In this document: one piece after another, positions 36,501 to 45,134 of the stretch | Layout of the letters: each line of letters opens with the position of its first letter | Numbering within the stretch: position 1 is the stretch's first letter | NCBI RefSeq assembly: GCF_019802255.1 | Contig: NZ_JAHYSS010000005.1 | Location: 62,001 to 126,000, forward strand | Direction: 5' to 3' | DNA length: 64,000 nucleotides | Source: Pedobacter polysacchareus | GTDB taxonomy: Bacteria; Bacteroidota; Bacteroidia; Sphingobacteriales; Sphingobacteriaceae | Notes under the pieces: model-generated | The model's database searches: none | What the model saw: only the letters and a program-made list of their open reading frames with translations | What the model was told of the DNA's origin: nothing | Made by a program: the position numbers and the translations under genes

Positions 36501-37499
36501 TGAGAGCCCGGTCATTAGCATAATGATGGGAAGTATCAATTGATCTGCCTGCGGATATTTTACTTTTAGCAGGAAATGAAGCAGGAAAAAGCCACTAAAG
36601 AAACAGCCGACTATGATCCAGTACCATTGGTTATAGTTTTCTGGCGTCCTTACAATCAGTGATTTTTCCTTTTTAAGGATTTTAAAATCACGGGTGGAGA
36701 AAAGCTTAATGCTGTGTGGTGATAGCTTGAAATTGATCGTGACCTCTTTATCCAGTTCCTGCAGGCCCTGCGACTTTCCGAATTGAGCACCCGGTTTCAG
36801 CGGGAGTACGCTGTAAGCTTCATGGTCTGGCAAATGCTGGAAATGGTATTCGCCCTTCGCGTCGGTTCTTAAATAAGCAATGAAATCATTGACTACCTCA
36901 TCTTCAGTATAAGCGGTGTCCTGAGGCAGGATCATTTGCAGGCGGACCAAAACACCGGCAACTGGCCTGTTTGCGGTATCGGTTATTTTTCCGCTCAGCC
37001 CATAGCTGCCTTTGGCAAAATCTTTGACCGACGGCAATGATGGAGGATGTTTTTGTTCCTGCTGATATTTTAAAGAGTCTGTTCCCGTAAATCCCAATAA
37101 TAGGCGCGATGCCAAAACTCTTTCTTTAAAGTTTTTTCCGCCATTTGAAAAAGCGAGGTCTGCAGGGACGAAGAATTTGCGTTTGTTCAGCTCGCCAATG
37201 TTGTCTATAGCTTGCTGATGCTGCGAAACCTGGCTGCTCACTACCTGTTCAATCAGGTTGATGTCTTTTTTATCCTCGAAATAATATCCTTTGATCAGGA
37301 GGTTTTTGATCCGTTTACCGGGCGCTGCATCATTTAAATTCACCATTGTACCTTCCTTCAATCTCGGGTGGACTTCAGTAAAGGTTTGCTGCTGAGTAAA
37401 ATAAAGCGTCACAAATAAGGCTCCCAATACGATCGTACTGAGCAGTAAAAAAATACGCTCAATTTTTCTGTTTTGGGGAATTGCTGTTTGTTTGCCCAT
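33516..37499 (-). CDS. RodA/FtsW (SEDS) glycosyltransferase fused to a penicillin-binding transpeptidase
   Basis: A 1327-residue protein joining both activities of septal or lateral wall synthesis. Order: one N-terminal helix (about 14-34); a periplasmic segment with a CarboxypepD_reg-like domain (about 165-262, GLSGKITDTANRPVAGVLVR); a further helix at 293-311; a SEDS membrane domain (about 320-775) with PSE at 431-433, DLGPA at 486-490 and the SYGGSS loop at 712-717; then a PBP transpeptidase with the SxxK motif STAK (Ser1041), SNN at 1094-1096 and KTG at 1256-1258. All catalytic motifs are intact. In most bacteria SEDS and PBP are separate proteins that form a complex. It lies between the PP2C and FHA genes, in a cluster resembling actinobacterial rodA-pbpA-pknB-pstP. 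Confidence 0.93.
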   Translation of the reverse strand: MGKQTAIPQNRKIERIFLLLSTIVLGALFVTLYFTQQQTFTEVHPRLKEGTMVNLNDAAPGKRIKNLLIKGYYFEDKKDINLIEQVVSSQVSQHQQAIDNIGELNKRKFFVPADLAFSNGGKNFKERVLASRLLLGFTGTDSLKYQQEQKHPPSLPSVKDFAKGSYGLSGKITDTANRPVAGVLVRLQMILPQDTAYTEDEVVNDFIAYLRTDAKGEYHFQHLPDHEAYSVLPLKPGAQFGKSQGLQELDKEVTINFKLSPHSIKLFSTRDFKILKKEKSLIVRTPENYNQWYWIIVGCFFSGFFLLHFLLKVKYPQADQLILPIIMLMTGLSFLTLLSLQDPLRDRFLARDSLIFYGLGVLSIGIILSLNLRKFNVDSRLYRMFLVKNAFSKAKGWQWAILALCLLAFTIVFGTGPEGSGVKVNLFGVQPSEIVKYAIILFLAGFFASNERFITEYSSWKKRWFFFSFALIAILGAILLYLLLGDLGPAMVVCFTFIILFSFSRGDFMMMLTAIIIYVISAWLLNVWIATLVTAALVSLIMVINKKTSESAVMIVVVMAAFLLIDQVPYLDKLIPGPVNRLSERKSIWQDPWNNEVYGGDQVANGIWAISSGGISGQGIGQGFAKTIPEAHTDMILPAIGEEFGLAGIIGIFIVFLIFLHRAILIGRQTGMPFLFYLSAGIGISLFIQFLLIAGGSTGALPLSGVALPFISYGGSSLVANMLAAGFLLAVSLVKGTDVQMTYITKQQDKNLVPALLAASIAIILLSFTVTGYITHNKKWVVKPAMVADRSGARMFSYNPRIAILMNKLAAGDLYDRNGLILATGNPEHIKKQQQELSNAGIAYNLDSAEHKRVDRYYPFEEQLFFWVGDQNTNVFNGSTNGYFAEYEHGAELRGFKTPTISFNTQAHKYRENRFLPRGVKEMTLSKRDYAALAPLLLSGINSVEVEAFKKRNRNVKLTIDAALQTTIQNTMAQDTAIRNSRVSVVIMEDATGDVLSSAVYPLPPIKNWDLLNTSTTEQNKMAGWYTTSDLGFTTATPPGSTAKVLTAMAAFNKLGPEAANKTYNVTMAERIRTKGIEPDETGRIDMEKAVVKSNNVYFIKIANEEHLQDEMASLYLKTGMFLHGVGGYYYGRDTANLKQEAKWMAFWAKTEFNTKPKYDPTRIRRTRAKGISGMAWGQGELIATPAAVARLISGVANNGNLVANRYVLKISDSATAVNPATQLSNNPQYANTIGGYMLKQSANKTAILGLKVAGKTGTPERIWKNEKINDGWYTFYAPKANGKGHIVVCIRIESTRGSSKAVRLAGQHVIPALLKLGYVNKEQSKT

Positions 37500-37549
37500 G
37501 TGATGGATTTAGTCTGGATGATTGGTGTATATTATTTTTTTGCTGTACG

Positions 37550-38959
37550 TTATTTTGGCTTTACCGCCGGGATATCCGTTCGTATGAAGTTTACATTTTT
37601 AAGCAGTACCCCTTTTTTCTGCAAAGCGCTGTTGTCTATCACATTTTCTAAAGTAAAGTTCTCCAGTAAAATACTTTTATTGCTTGGGGAGATCAGAAAT
37701 GCTGGTCCTTTATAGCCGGTATCACTTTTAATGACCAGGTTCCGCTCTGCCTTGAGGTATAAACTATCTCTGGTAATCTTGATGGGTTCAGTAATCAGGA
37801 TCGGCGATTTAAATAGGGTCGTGTCCAGAATCAGTATGTTTCCTTTCAGCTTATTCAGGGTGTCCTGGAGTTTAAAGGCCTGCGAGGGTTCTACTACTGT
37901 CGAATCAGGAAGCAGGGCTGGCTTAGTTTCCGGATGTTGCTGGTCCCAGAAAAAGTAAGCGATTGCGGCAATGACCACAAAGCCAAGAATCAGCAATGCC
38001 GGATTTAATTTACTGCCTTGCCTTTTATCCGGGGCCTGAGTTAAATTTTCGCGATTTTCCGGAATTGTTTTTTCTGAAACTGTGCTTTCCAGATTTGTTT
38101 GTACTGGAATTTGCTGCGCTGGATTTGTTTTTTCTGAATCAAGAACAGCTGTTACGGTTTTCTTCTTCCTGGCTTCAGATTTTGGTTTTGTAGCTTCATG
38201 AACAAATGTGGCTTTGTCATTTTTAACCAACACTACCGTGATGTTATCGCGACCGCCATTCGCATTTGCGAGGTCGATTAAAGCCTTTCCTTTTTGTTCC
38301 AGATTAACGTCTTTGAGCAGGATACTGGTGATACTTTTTTTATTCACCATATCCGACAATCCATCGCTGCAAAGCAGGATCAGATCACCGGGCAGAAAAG
38401 GAGATTGTCCGGTTTCGATGTCTTCTTCGAGTCCGTTTATACTTCCAGGGAAACCAAGTGCTTTGTTGATTTCATTACGTTTTGGGTGCAGCATGGCCTG
38501 TTCCTCTGTTAAACGCCCTGAATCTTCCATAAAGCCAACAAAAGATTGGTCTTTAGAGATTTTGATTAGGGAATTGTCGCGCAGGAGGTATAATCTGGTA
38601 TCGCCCACATGTGCATAGTAGAAGAGGTTATTGCTTAGGTCTGCGATTGCAATTGTAAGTACGCAGGCCATGTCTTCATGGGCTTTTTCCTGCTGTTTGG
38701 CAGAAAGGATGCGATCGTTTGCTTCGGTAATTGCCTTTCGCATCAACTGCAGGATATCGCCTGTTGGCTGGTCCAATTGCGCTTTTATCGTCTCTTTCGC
38801 AATTGCAGCCGCGACTTCGCCGCCGGCATAACCACCAACACCATCAATTACGCAGGCCAGGACCAGTTCGTTCCCTGTTATTTTTTTGGCAACAAAGGTA
38901 TCTTCATTATTGCCGCGGACTTTTCCTACATCTGTAATTCCAAAATAATTGTTATCCAT
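37550..38959 (-). CDS. PP2C-type Ser/Thr protein phosphatase with membrane anchor
   Basis: A 469-residue phosphatase that should reverse the action of the neighbouring kinase. The N-terminal 255 residues hold the PP2C metal-binding motifs: GKVRGNNEDTFV (Asp20), IDGVGGYAGGE (Asp39), LLCSDGLSDMV and GGRDNITVVLV. A Lys/Thr-rich linker, one membrane helix (about 322-341, PALLILGFVVIAAIAYFFW) and a periplasmic domain of about 125 residues with strand-like repeats follow. PstP of actinobacteria has a similar phosphatase-helix-extracellular layout. Its start overlaps the stop of the 32-residue membrane protein (TAATG). Confidence 0.93.
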   Translation of the reverse strand: MDNNYFGITDVGKVRGNNEDTFVAKKITGNELVLACVIDGVGGYAGGEVAAAIAKETIKAQLDQPTGDILQLMRKAITEANDRILSAKQQEKAHEDMACVLTIAIADLSNNLFYYAHVGDTRLYLLRDNSLIKISKDQSFVGFMEDSGRLTEEQAMLHPKRNEINKALGFPGSINGLEEDIETGQSPFLPGDLILLCSDGLSDMVNKKSITSILLKDVNLEQKGKALIDLANANGGRDNITVVLVKNDKATFVHEATKPKSEARKKKTVTAVLDSEKTNPAQQIPVQTNLESTVSEKTIPENRENLTQAPDKRQGSKLNPALLILGFVVIAAIAYFFWDQQHPETKPALLPDSTVVEPSQAFKLQDTLNKLKGNILILDTTLFKSPILITEPIKITRDSLYLKAERNLVIKSDTGYKGPAFLISPSNKSILLENFTLENVIDNSALQKKGVLLKNVNFIRTDIPAVKPK

Positions 38960-39057
38960 TATTCCTGTTTGTTGGTCGAGTTTTTAATCGACACAAAATG
39001 TGCGATCAATAAAATGATACATATGAGCAATAACGCCAGGGACAGGATTTGTGACAT
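38959..39057 (-). CDS. 32-residue single-pass membrane microprotein
   Basis: An ATG at 39057 lies three bases after the stop of the upstream FHA-like gene and opens 32 codons whose TAA overlaps the ATG of the PP2C gene. The sequence is MSQILSLALLLICIILLIAH followed by a polar tail FVSIKNSTNKQE: a single helix with a short polar C-terminus. Tight packing on both sides, including the TAATG junction, argues for real translation. It could regulate the phosphatase or the RodA-PBP fusion; this is inference. Confidence 0.6.
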   Translation of the reverse strand: MSQILSLALLLICIILLIAHFVSIKNSTNKQE

Positions 39058-39060
39058 ATG

Positions 39061-40011
39061 CTAGGCTTTAAATATATTGATGCCGATAATTCCATTCAGG
39101 ATGATTTTTGAGTTCAGGGGCAGTTCCACCCAATTCGGATCATCCGGATTACTTCGTTCTACCAGGTTTTCATTGAGAATGGTTTTCTCTCCAAATGAGG
39201 AAAGAAAGAACTTATCTTCTGTTTTACGATAGCGAATTTGCAAGTGTGGGGAGTTGACCCATTCAGAAGGGATTTTGAAAATATTGGCCTCTTCTCTGAT
39301 TTCTTCATTTCCTGAAATGATGATGTCATTAGACATCATCAGGTACTCCAGTTTTCTTCCTGAGTAGGCTTTATCGGGCAGGGTGGTTTCAAATCTTGCC
39401 AGCAATACATTTTCTATGACCGGATTATTTTTAGGTGTAGATTTTAGATTGGCCAGGTAGGGGATTTCATAATAACCTTCACTGTAAAATATGAAATCTT
39501 TTAAGATATCGTTACTGATGTCGAATGTTTGGGCCAGTCCAGTTTGACGGGGAATAAAAGTAACCCTTAGATTTTCTTGTTTCTGACCACCATCAGGCAT
39601 TAATTTACCAATAAATCCTTTATCTCCAGGTTTGTAATCCGGGTGGGAAACAAAGCGAAATACCCATTTATTACTAGATGGTTCCACTCTTTTTCCTGTT
39701 TCAGCATAATCGTTCAATATTTCATAAAACTTCTTTACAGATTCTTGCGCAATTAATCCGAAAAGACCATTCCTATTGTCCATAAATGCACGGTAATCAT
39801 CGGTATTTAAGCAAATGATGTACTCATGATAAAAAACTACGCGTTCCGCAAAGGAGAGTTCCGCAATAGACTCTTTAAATTTCTCTATGATATAGGTATA
39901 AACGGTATCAGGCGTAAGTGGCTGTGCCTTAGCTACGGGATCAGTGTTATTATTGCTTAAAAACCAATCTTGTATACCTATTCGCTGCCAAAAAGAAGTT
40001 TTTTCTTCCAT
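39061..40011 (-). CDS. FHA-like domain protein
   Basis: A 316-residue cytoplasmic protein. The C-terminal 110 residues look like a divergent FHA domain (NDIIISGNEEIREEANIFKI, then SPHLQIRYRKTEDKFFLSSFG, ending NSKIILNGIIGINIF). The N-terminal 200 residues are an alpha/beta region I do not recognise. It has no signal or membrane helix. It is the upstream member of the tightly packed signalling set, so it is likely a phosphothreonine reader or adaptor of the same pathway. The FHA call is weaker than for the 32701-33504 protein because the usual GR and SxxH residues are not all clear. Confidence 0.65.
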   Translation of the reverse strand: MEEKTSFWQRIGIQDWFLSNNNTDPVAKAQPLTPDTVYTYIIEKFKESIAELSFAERVVFYHEYIICLNTDDYRAFMDNRNGLFGLIAQESVKKFYEILNDYAETGKRVEPSSNKWVFRFVSHPDYKPGDKGFIGKLMPDGGQKQENLRVTFIPRQTGLAQTFDISNDILKDFIFYSEGYYEIPYLANLKSTPKNNPVIENVLLARFETTLPDKAYSGRKLEYLMMSNDIIISGNEEIREEANIFKIPSEWVNSPHLQIRYRKTEDKFFLSSFGEKTILNENLVERSNPDDPNWVELPLNSKIILNGIIGINIFKA

Positions 40012-40141
40012 TAATTAACGTTTAATGATCTTGTAAATTTTTATATAACGGTAAAGCTAGGTAATTCATTGTTAAAATAACTATGCTACTCTATCGCTGC
40101 AGCTCTTATCAGCAGGTTTAAGTGATAGATAATGAGCTCAA

Positions 40142-42691
40142 TTAAAAACCGAACCAACCTTTCTTTTTTCCCAAAAGATCTTCTGGAATCTCCAATTCTG
40201 CTGCTTTGGCTTCTTTTAGATGCATTTCTGCTTTCTTTTCGTCCTGAAATCCCTTTTCATTTCTGTAAATCCGGGCAAGTTCGATGTGTGCATTGGGATA
40301 GCCGAGTTCTGCGGAAAGTTCAAAATACTTTATCGCCCGCTTAATGTTTTTAGGGGTTCCCAATCCTTTGCGATTTAGATTAGCGAAGTTGAAGGCGGAT
40401 ACTTCTTCTTCCTCCTCAGCACCCAGCTTGTAATATTCCAGCGCCTTTTCGTACGCTGCTTTTAAATCGTGCAGGTACCCTAACCATGTATATTTAGGTT
40501 CACCTTGTTCTTCTGCTAATTGAAAGTGGACTAAAGCTTTATCCAGATCATAGGCTGGAAGGCTTTCATCTGAATAAATTTCAGCCAGATTGTTGTTTGC
40601 TATTGCGACTTGCGCATCGGCAGATTTATTTAACCAGTACATTGCCTTTTCTATATCGGCTACGCATCCAATCCCACGCTTGTAGCACATACCCAAGCCA
40701 TTCATGGCATCCTCATCACCAGTTAAGGCATTTTTCTGGTACCAGAAGTAGGCTTTATCATGATCTTCCACCTCCTCAATACTGTAGTAAGTATGTGCCA
40801 GATTGTTCATGGAAGGGTTATGGCCTTTTTCTGAGGCGATGGTATAGTAGTAAATGGCTTTTTCATAGTCCTCATCTTCGTAAGCCTGCTCGCCCTGTTC
40901 AAATAAAGTGTAGGTGTCGCTAAGTTCATCCTCGATCTGCTGATCGGTCATTTGCTTGCCTTTCCCATAACTGATCAGTCTTTTCCTACTTTCTTCATCA
41001 AAATAATAAGCATAGTCAGCACTGGCATGTTCCAGGGCAATCTCTTTATCGGTTGGTGTGATACTGTTTTCGCTTATGGTATACACCTGATTATCTTTGA
41101 AAGCATATCCGCAGCCATCCTCTCCCGGTTTTCGGATGACAAGGTCAAATATAAAGTCGCTAAGTTCCTGACTTACCGGATTTGCAATCGCCCAGGTTTT
41201 ATTTTTCTTCAAAGCGAAAATAGGGCCCTCCAGCCAGATGATCTGCTGATAGTTGTCCAGAGGAATAAGCCAGGACAATTGCTCGGGATTTCCATTGAAA
41301 ATCCCTTTTTTGTTTCCTTGATGGACCAATGCCTGATCTGTATAATCATAATAGCCCTCCTGGGTAATTCCAATGTCCAATATGGCATCATATTCAAATG
41401 GGAGCACAAAATCTTCCGTTTTTCTGCTGACGGCAGCGTGTTTTTTTTCTTTTCTAATCACCAGTAGATCCGGGAAATTCGTTTCCCTGCTTAGTTTTTC
41501 AAATCCTGTAACCAGCAAAGTACCATCCTTTTTATAGATCGCATTTGAATTAACGCCTTGATGAGGTTTGATCCATAATAAACCACCCTCAATGTTTTCT
41601 ACAGCCGAAACAGGAAATTCTCCCAGATAATTGAAAAGTTCATTGAAAATCTTTTCATTTTTCTGTCCGGGGATTTTAACGTGGTAATAGCCATATCCTT
41701 CCTCAATTTCATTTTCATGCTCAAAAGGGATGACAACTTTTCCGGTAGCAGTAATGACACCCCAAAGTTCCTTGGTTGCTGCGTTATAACAGGTTCCATT
41801 ATTAAGGCTTTTCAGGTCGTCATAAATGATTGGTGTGATCTGTTCACCTTTGGTATTGATCAAGCCCGTTTTTCCTTGTAATGCTACCACAGCGACTTCT
41901 GAATATTCGAAGTCAAACGCATCCTCCCAGATTAAGGGAATTACAATTTTTCCGCTGGTGTCCAGGTATCCATATTTGCCGTTTTTTGAAACTACAGCGA
42001 GGTCACGGTGCCCAAAAATATAAAACTCATCAAACTGAGGACTGAGTATCACCTCGCCTTCCTTATTTTTAAAGCCCCAGAGCTGATTTTCTTCAAATAA
42101 TTTAAACTCTTCTTCTTCCTTGTACTCCTGATAGATGCAGATCCAGCCATATTCATAGTCTTCATAATTCAAAAGTTTTGAGAAGGTGGTAAAAGCAGGG
42201 CTGACGTCTTTAAGGTTTTTGTAGTTGAGTAAACTGATGTCGTTTGCGTCCATTGCCGCTGTAATGATCCGATTGTTATAGGCAATACTCGCCAGCCATT
42301 CGGCTGCCTGTTCTTCATGAGGGGTATCATCCATATTGAATATATCCCACATATCAAGATGGAAATAGGTACCATCAAGTTGATCGAGGTAATTAAATAG
42401 CTTATCCCTGGCTTCTTTAAACTTTTCTATGTTTTCAATGAGCCCCGGCTGTGCTTCCAGGAAATTATAAAAGCGCTTTAAGTTCTCAATGCCTGGTTTG
42501 GCATTATAAAATAAGCCTGAATCGTTATATTCTACATGATTGTTGTAGTTATTGCCGGCAACAAATCCACCTTCAATTAACAGCGGCTGAAGCATAAGCG
42601 GCATTTCATATTTCCATTCCATCATGATGGTGTCGGAATCTTCAGCAATTGAAGGAGTATCGAGATTGTATAAATAGGCGCGGTGTGACAA
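40142..42691 (-). CDS. WG-repeat and Sel1-repeat protein
   Basis: An 849-residue protein with no signal peptide. The N-terminal 190 residues are an acidic region. From about 195 to 520 there are WG repeats (for example GFKNKEGEVILSPQFDEFY, YGYLDTSGKIVIPLIWED, GVITATGKVVIPFEHE). From about 620 to 830 there are Sel1/TPR-type helical repeats (AIYYYTIASEKGHNPSMNNL, AMNGLGMCYKRGIG). Both are protein-interaction scaffolds. It is 130 bases upstream of the FHA-like gene on the same strand and is probably the first gene of, or a neighbour to, the Ser/Thr signalling cluster. Confidence 0.88.
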   Translation of the reverse strand: MSHRAYLYNLDTPSIAEDSDTIMMEWKYEMPLMLQPLLIEGGFVAGNNYNNHVEYNDSGLFYNAKPGIENLKRFYNFLEAQPGLIENIEKFKEARDKLFNYLDQLDGTYFHLDMWDIFNMDDTPHEEQAAEWLASIAYNNRIITAAMDANDISLLNYKNLKDVSPAFTTFSKLLNYEDYEYGWICIYQEYKEEEEFKLFEENQLWGFKNKEGEVILSPQFDEFYIFGHRDLAVVSKNGKYGYLDTSGKIVIPLIWEDAFDFEYSEVAVVALQGKTGLINTKGEQITPIIYDDLKSLNNGTCYNAATKELWGVITATGKVVIPFEHENEIEEGYGYYHVKIPGQKNEKIFNELFNYLGEFPVSAVENIEGGLLWIKPHQGVNSNAIYKKDGTLLVTGFEKLSRETNFPDLLVIRKEKKHAAVSRKTEDFVLPFEYDAILDIGITQEGYYDYTDQALVHQGNKKGIFNGNPEQLSWLIPLDNYQQIIWLEGPIFALKKNKTWAIANPVSQELSDFIFDLVIRKPGEDGCGYAFKDNQVYTISENSITPTDKEIALEHASADYAYYFDEESRKRLISYGKGKQMTDQQIEDELSDTYTLFEQGEQAYEDEDYEKAIYYYTIASEKGHNPSMNNLAHTYYSIEEVEDHDKAYFWYQKNALTGDEDAMNGLGMCYKRGIGCVADIEKAMYWLNKSADAQVAIANNNLAEIYSDESLPAYDLDKALVHFQLAEEQGEPKYTWLGYLHDLKAAYEKALEYYKLGAEEEEEVSAFNFANLNRKGLGTPKNIKRAIKYFELSAELGYPNAHIELARIYRNEKGFQDEKKAEMHLKEAKAAELEIPEDLLGKKKGWFGF

Positions 42692-43400
42692 TTTAGTTGA
42701 GGTTAAAGGGTTTCGTTAAGCGTAATAAATTCAGTGCCAATTTTATGCCACTATTGAGCTGCTTATCGTTTTAGGAGCACAAAAAATGCATACCTGGTCG
42801 ATATTTTAATTTTTTGAACAATTAAAATGAACAGGTAGTCTGTATTTAACGATAAAATTATCTTAATAATTGTTAGTCTGAGATTTTCGTTGCATCTTCA
42901 TTTATGCCGAGGTTAGGGTATTCACCCCGAATAGTGTGTTTTTTATTGTAAGAAACTGCGGCATTGTAAAAATTTTTATAGGTACCAGCAGTGATGTACC
43001 TGAATCCGGTTCGGATAAAGTTTAAACTAGGCGTAGAAAGGTATGGGAAGAGACCTGCTTTTTTTTAGCTGGAGGATGTGGTTGGGAAGGGGGCTGGATA
43101 GCAGAGACTATGGCAACCCTAGGTGAACCCTAACCGAACCCCTTCCGCTACCTATTATAAGGCCCTTCTCTTCCCGAACACTTCCCGACCACTATTCCTT
43201 TTTTTGTTTCTGATTATCGGCCAGGACTTATATGAATTAAGATGCTCCGGCTAAGCTAGCCTTTAAATTATATTATCTTTTTATTAAACAATGTATCCTT
43301 GCGTAGATTCCAAAAATGAGATAAAGTTTCAACTTTAATGTGTAAAGGTTACTTTAGAGAATATTATGGCTTTTGCCTTCTAAGGAATAAACTCAATTAA
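42692..43400. other. Gene-free region with C-rich, partly complementary repeats
   Basis: A 709-bp stretch between divergent genes. I find no coding frame. Around 43035-43195 there are short G-rich pieces (GGGAAGAGA, GGGAAGGGGG) and later C-rich pieces (GAACCCTAACCGAACCCC, CCCTTCTCTTCCCGAAC, CTTCCCGACC) that can pair with each other and contain degenerate GAACCC/CCCGA units. This may be a dispersed structured repeat of the genome. The flanks are AT-rich and should contain the two promoters. Confidence 0.4.
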
Positions 43401-43874
43401 ATGGTTAACGAACGTTTCGAGTGTGAAATTTTGAGAGCTAGCAGAACCAGGCTATTACAATTGATGGAAACGAGTAGTAACGAAATATTGTTCAAAATTC
43501 CAGCGGGGTTTAACAATAATATAATTTGGCAAATTGGTCATTGTATTACCTCTCAACAGAGGCATATGTATATGCGTAGCGGATTACCAATGTATATATC
43601 TAAAGAATTCATGGAGTCCTTCAAAATTGGATCGTCACCAGGTTCTTGGAAAATCGCTCCAGATGTTAATGAGGTCAAACATTTATTAATTGATACAGTT
43701 AACAACCTTGAATCAGATCTGGAATCAAAGTTATTTGTCAACTATACCCCCTTTGATTTACCGATCGGAATTCAAGTAAAAAATCACGTACAGGCACTGC
43801 AGGCCGCGAACTATCACGAAGCGGAGCATAGTGGGAAGATTTTCATGTATTTGAAGCTACTAGTTAAAGAATGA
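43401..43874 (+). CDS. DinB-like family protein
   Basis: A 157-residue four-helix protein. Features of the DinB/DUF664 fold are the His in IIWQIGHCITSQQRHMY (first metal-ligand helix) and the late NYHEAEHSGKIF, which supplies the His pair of the metal site. Members range from thiol transferases to unknowns. The gene is monocistronic in appearance, 101 bases before the AraC-type regulator. Confidence 0.8.
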   Translation: MVNERFECEILRASRTRLLQLMETSSNEILFKIPAGFNNNIIWQIGHCITSQQRHMYMRSGLPMYISKEFMESFKIGSSPGSWKIAPDVNEVKHLLIDTVNNLESDLESKLFVNYTPFDLPIGIQVKNHVQALQAANYHEAEHSGKIFMYLKLLVKE

Positions 43875-43975
43875 AATCGATGAGGATGCATCATATATTT
43901 ACTCCTATTTCAAAAGCTGATCTGTTGTAGATGATGAACTGAAATTTTGAGTTAAAATAATTTTAAAATATTAAC

Positions 43976-45037
43976 ATGAGCTTTGGCGAGAAAATATTAT
44001 TCTTTTTTAGTTTTTTGGGGGCATTTAACGCACTCATTTTAGGTGTTTATTTTATCTTCTTTACGGCGAAGAAACATTTGTCTAATTATTTTTTAGGCGC
44101 ATTGTTAGTGGTATTGAGTATCAGGATCGGAAAATCGGTCGTCTATTTTTTCGACAGTAGTTTACCTCGAATTTACCTCCAACTTGGACTGACAGCCTGT
44201 CTTTTTATCGGACCGTTTTTGTATTTTTTTATCAAATCGGAAGCTAGAAAAATTAAAAGCTTACCTGGTTTGTGGTTATGGCAACTGGTAGGTTGGTTGG
44301 TACTGATTGTAGTAATTGGTACTATTTATCCTTATGAATATTTTGCTTCCTTATGGTGGAACTATATCATTCCTCTCATTTACTTTCAATGGGGCATTTA
44401 TATTGTTTTTTCAGGGTTTTTATTGTTGCCAATAGTAAAAAGATTATTCCATAAAGAAGAACTAAAGACTTTTGAAAAGTGGATATTGACCATTTACTGT
44501 GGGGTCTTGGTACTTTTTGCATCCTATGTTTGGGCAATACTGAATATTACCAAGGGTAGCTATATAGGTGCGGCTGTATTCTTTTCTTTAATTCTTTATT
44601 TAGTGGTATTTACATTACTTTACCGAAGGAAAACAAACGATCTTTCTGCGTTCTCTGTTCAGAAATATGCCGAAAAAAAGCAGGATGATGAAGAAGTGAA
44701 GCAAATCATCTCCAAGCTAACCAAAGTAATGACTGAGAAAGAGCTTTTTAAAAATCCAAACTTAAAAGTATCAGACTTGGCCAAAGCGATTAACATTTCT
44801 AGCCATCAACTTTCGCAAATTCTAAATGAAAGTATTGATAAGAATTTTACGCTGTTTATTAACGAGTATCGAATAAATGAAGCTTGTAAACTATTATTAA
44901 TTAATACAAATCTTACTATTGAAGCGGTAGCAGATGAAGTGGGATTTAATGCAAAATCAACTTTCTTTGCGGCGTTCAAAAAAATGAAGGGTACAACGCC
45001 CAGTGTTTATCAGCAGTTAAACACTCCAGATTTATAA
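43976..45037 (+). CDS. Membrane-bound AraC-family transcription regulator
   Basis: A 353-residue protein with about seven membrane helices in the first 225 residues and an AraC-type double helix-turn-helix at the C-terminus (about 240-350): LKVSDLAKAINISSHQLSQ, then INEYRINEACKLLLIN and the family signature IEAVADEVGFNAKSTFFAAF. Such membrane-tethered AraC regulators are common in Bacteroidota. It probably controls the secreted sugar-dehydrogenase-like gene 97 bases downstream, or a nearby target; this is inferred from position. Confidence 0.9.
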   Translation: MSFGEKILFFFSFLGAFNALILGVYFIFFTAKKHLSNYFLGALLVVLSIRIGKSVVYFFDSSLPRIYLQLGLTACLFIGPFLYFFIKSEARKIKSLPGLWLWQLVGWLVLIVVIGTIYPYEYFASLWWNYIIPLIYFQWGIYIVFSGFLLLPIVKRLFHKEELKTFEKWILTIYCGVLVLFASYVWAILNITKGSYIGAAVFFSLILYLVVFTLLYRRKTNDLSAFSVQKYAEKKQDDEEVKQIISKLTKVMTEKELFKNPNLKVSDLAKAINISSHQLSQILNESIDKNFTLFINEYRINEACKLLLINTNLTIEAVADEVGFNAKSTFFAAFKKMKGTTPSVYQQLNTPDL

Positions 45038-45134
45038 AATCGTACTACCAGATTTAAATTACAAGACCCTGATCATAAAAGTACAGTGCAAATTTGAGCA
45101 ACAATTAAAATTTCAAAATTATCAAAGCACTTTT

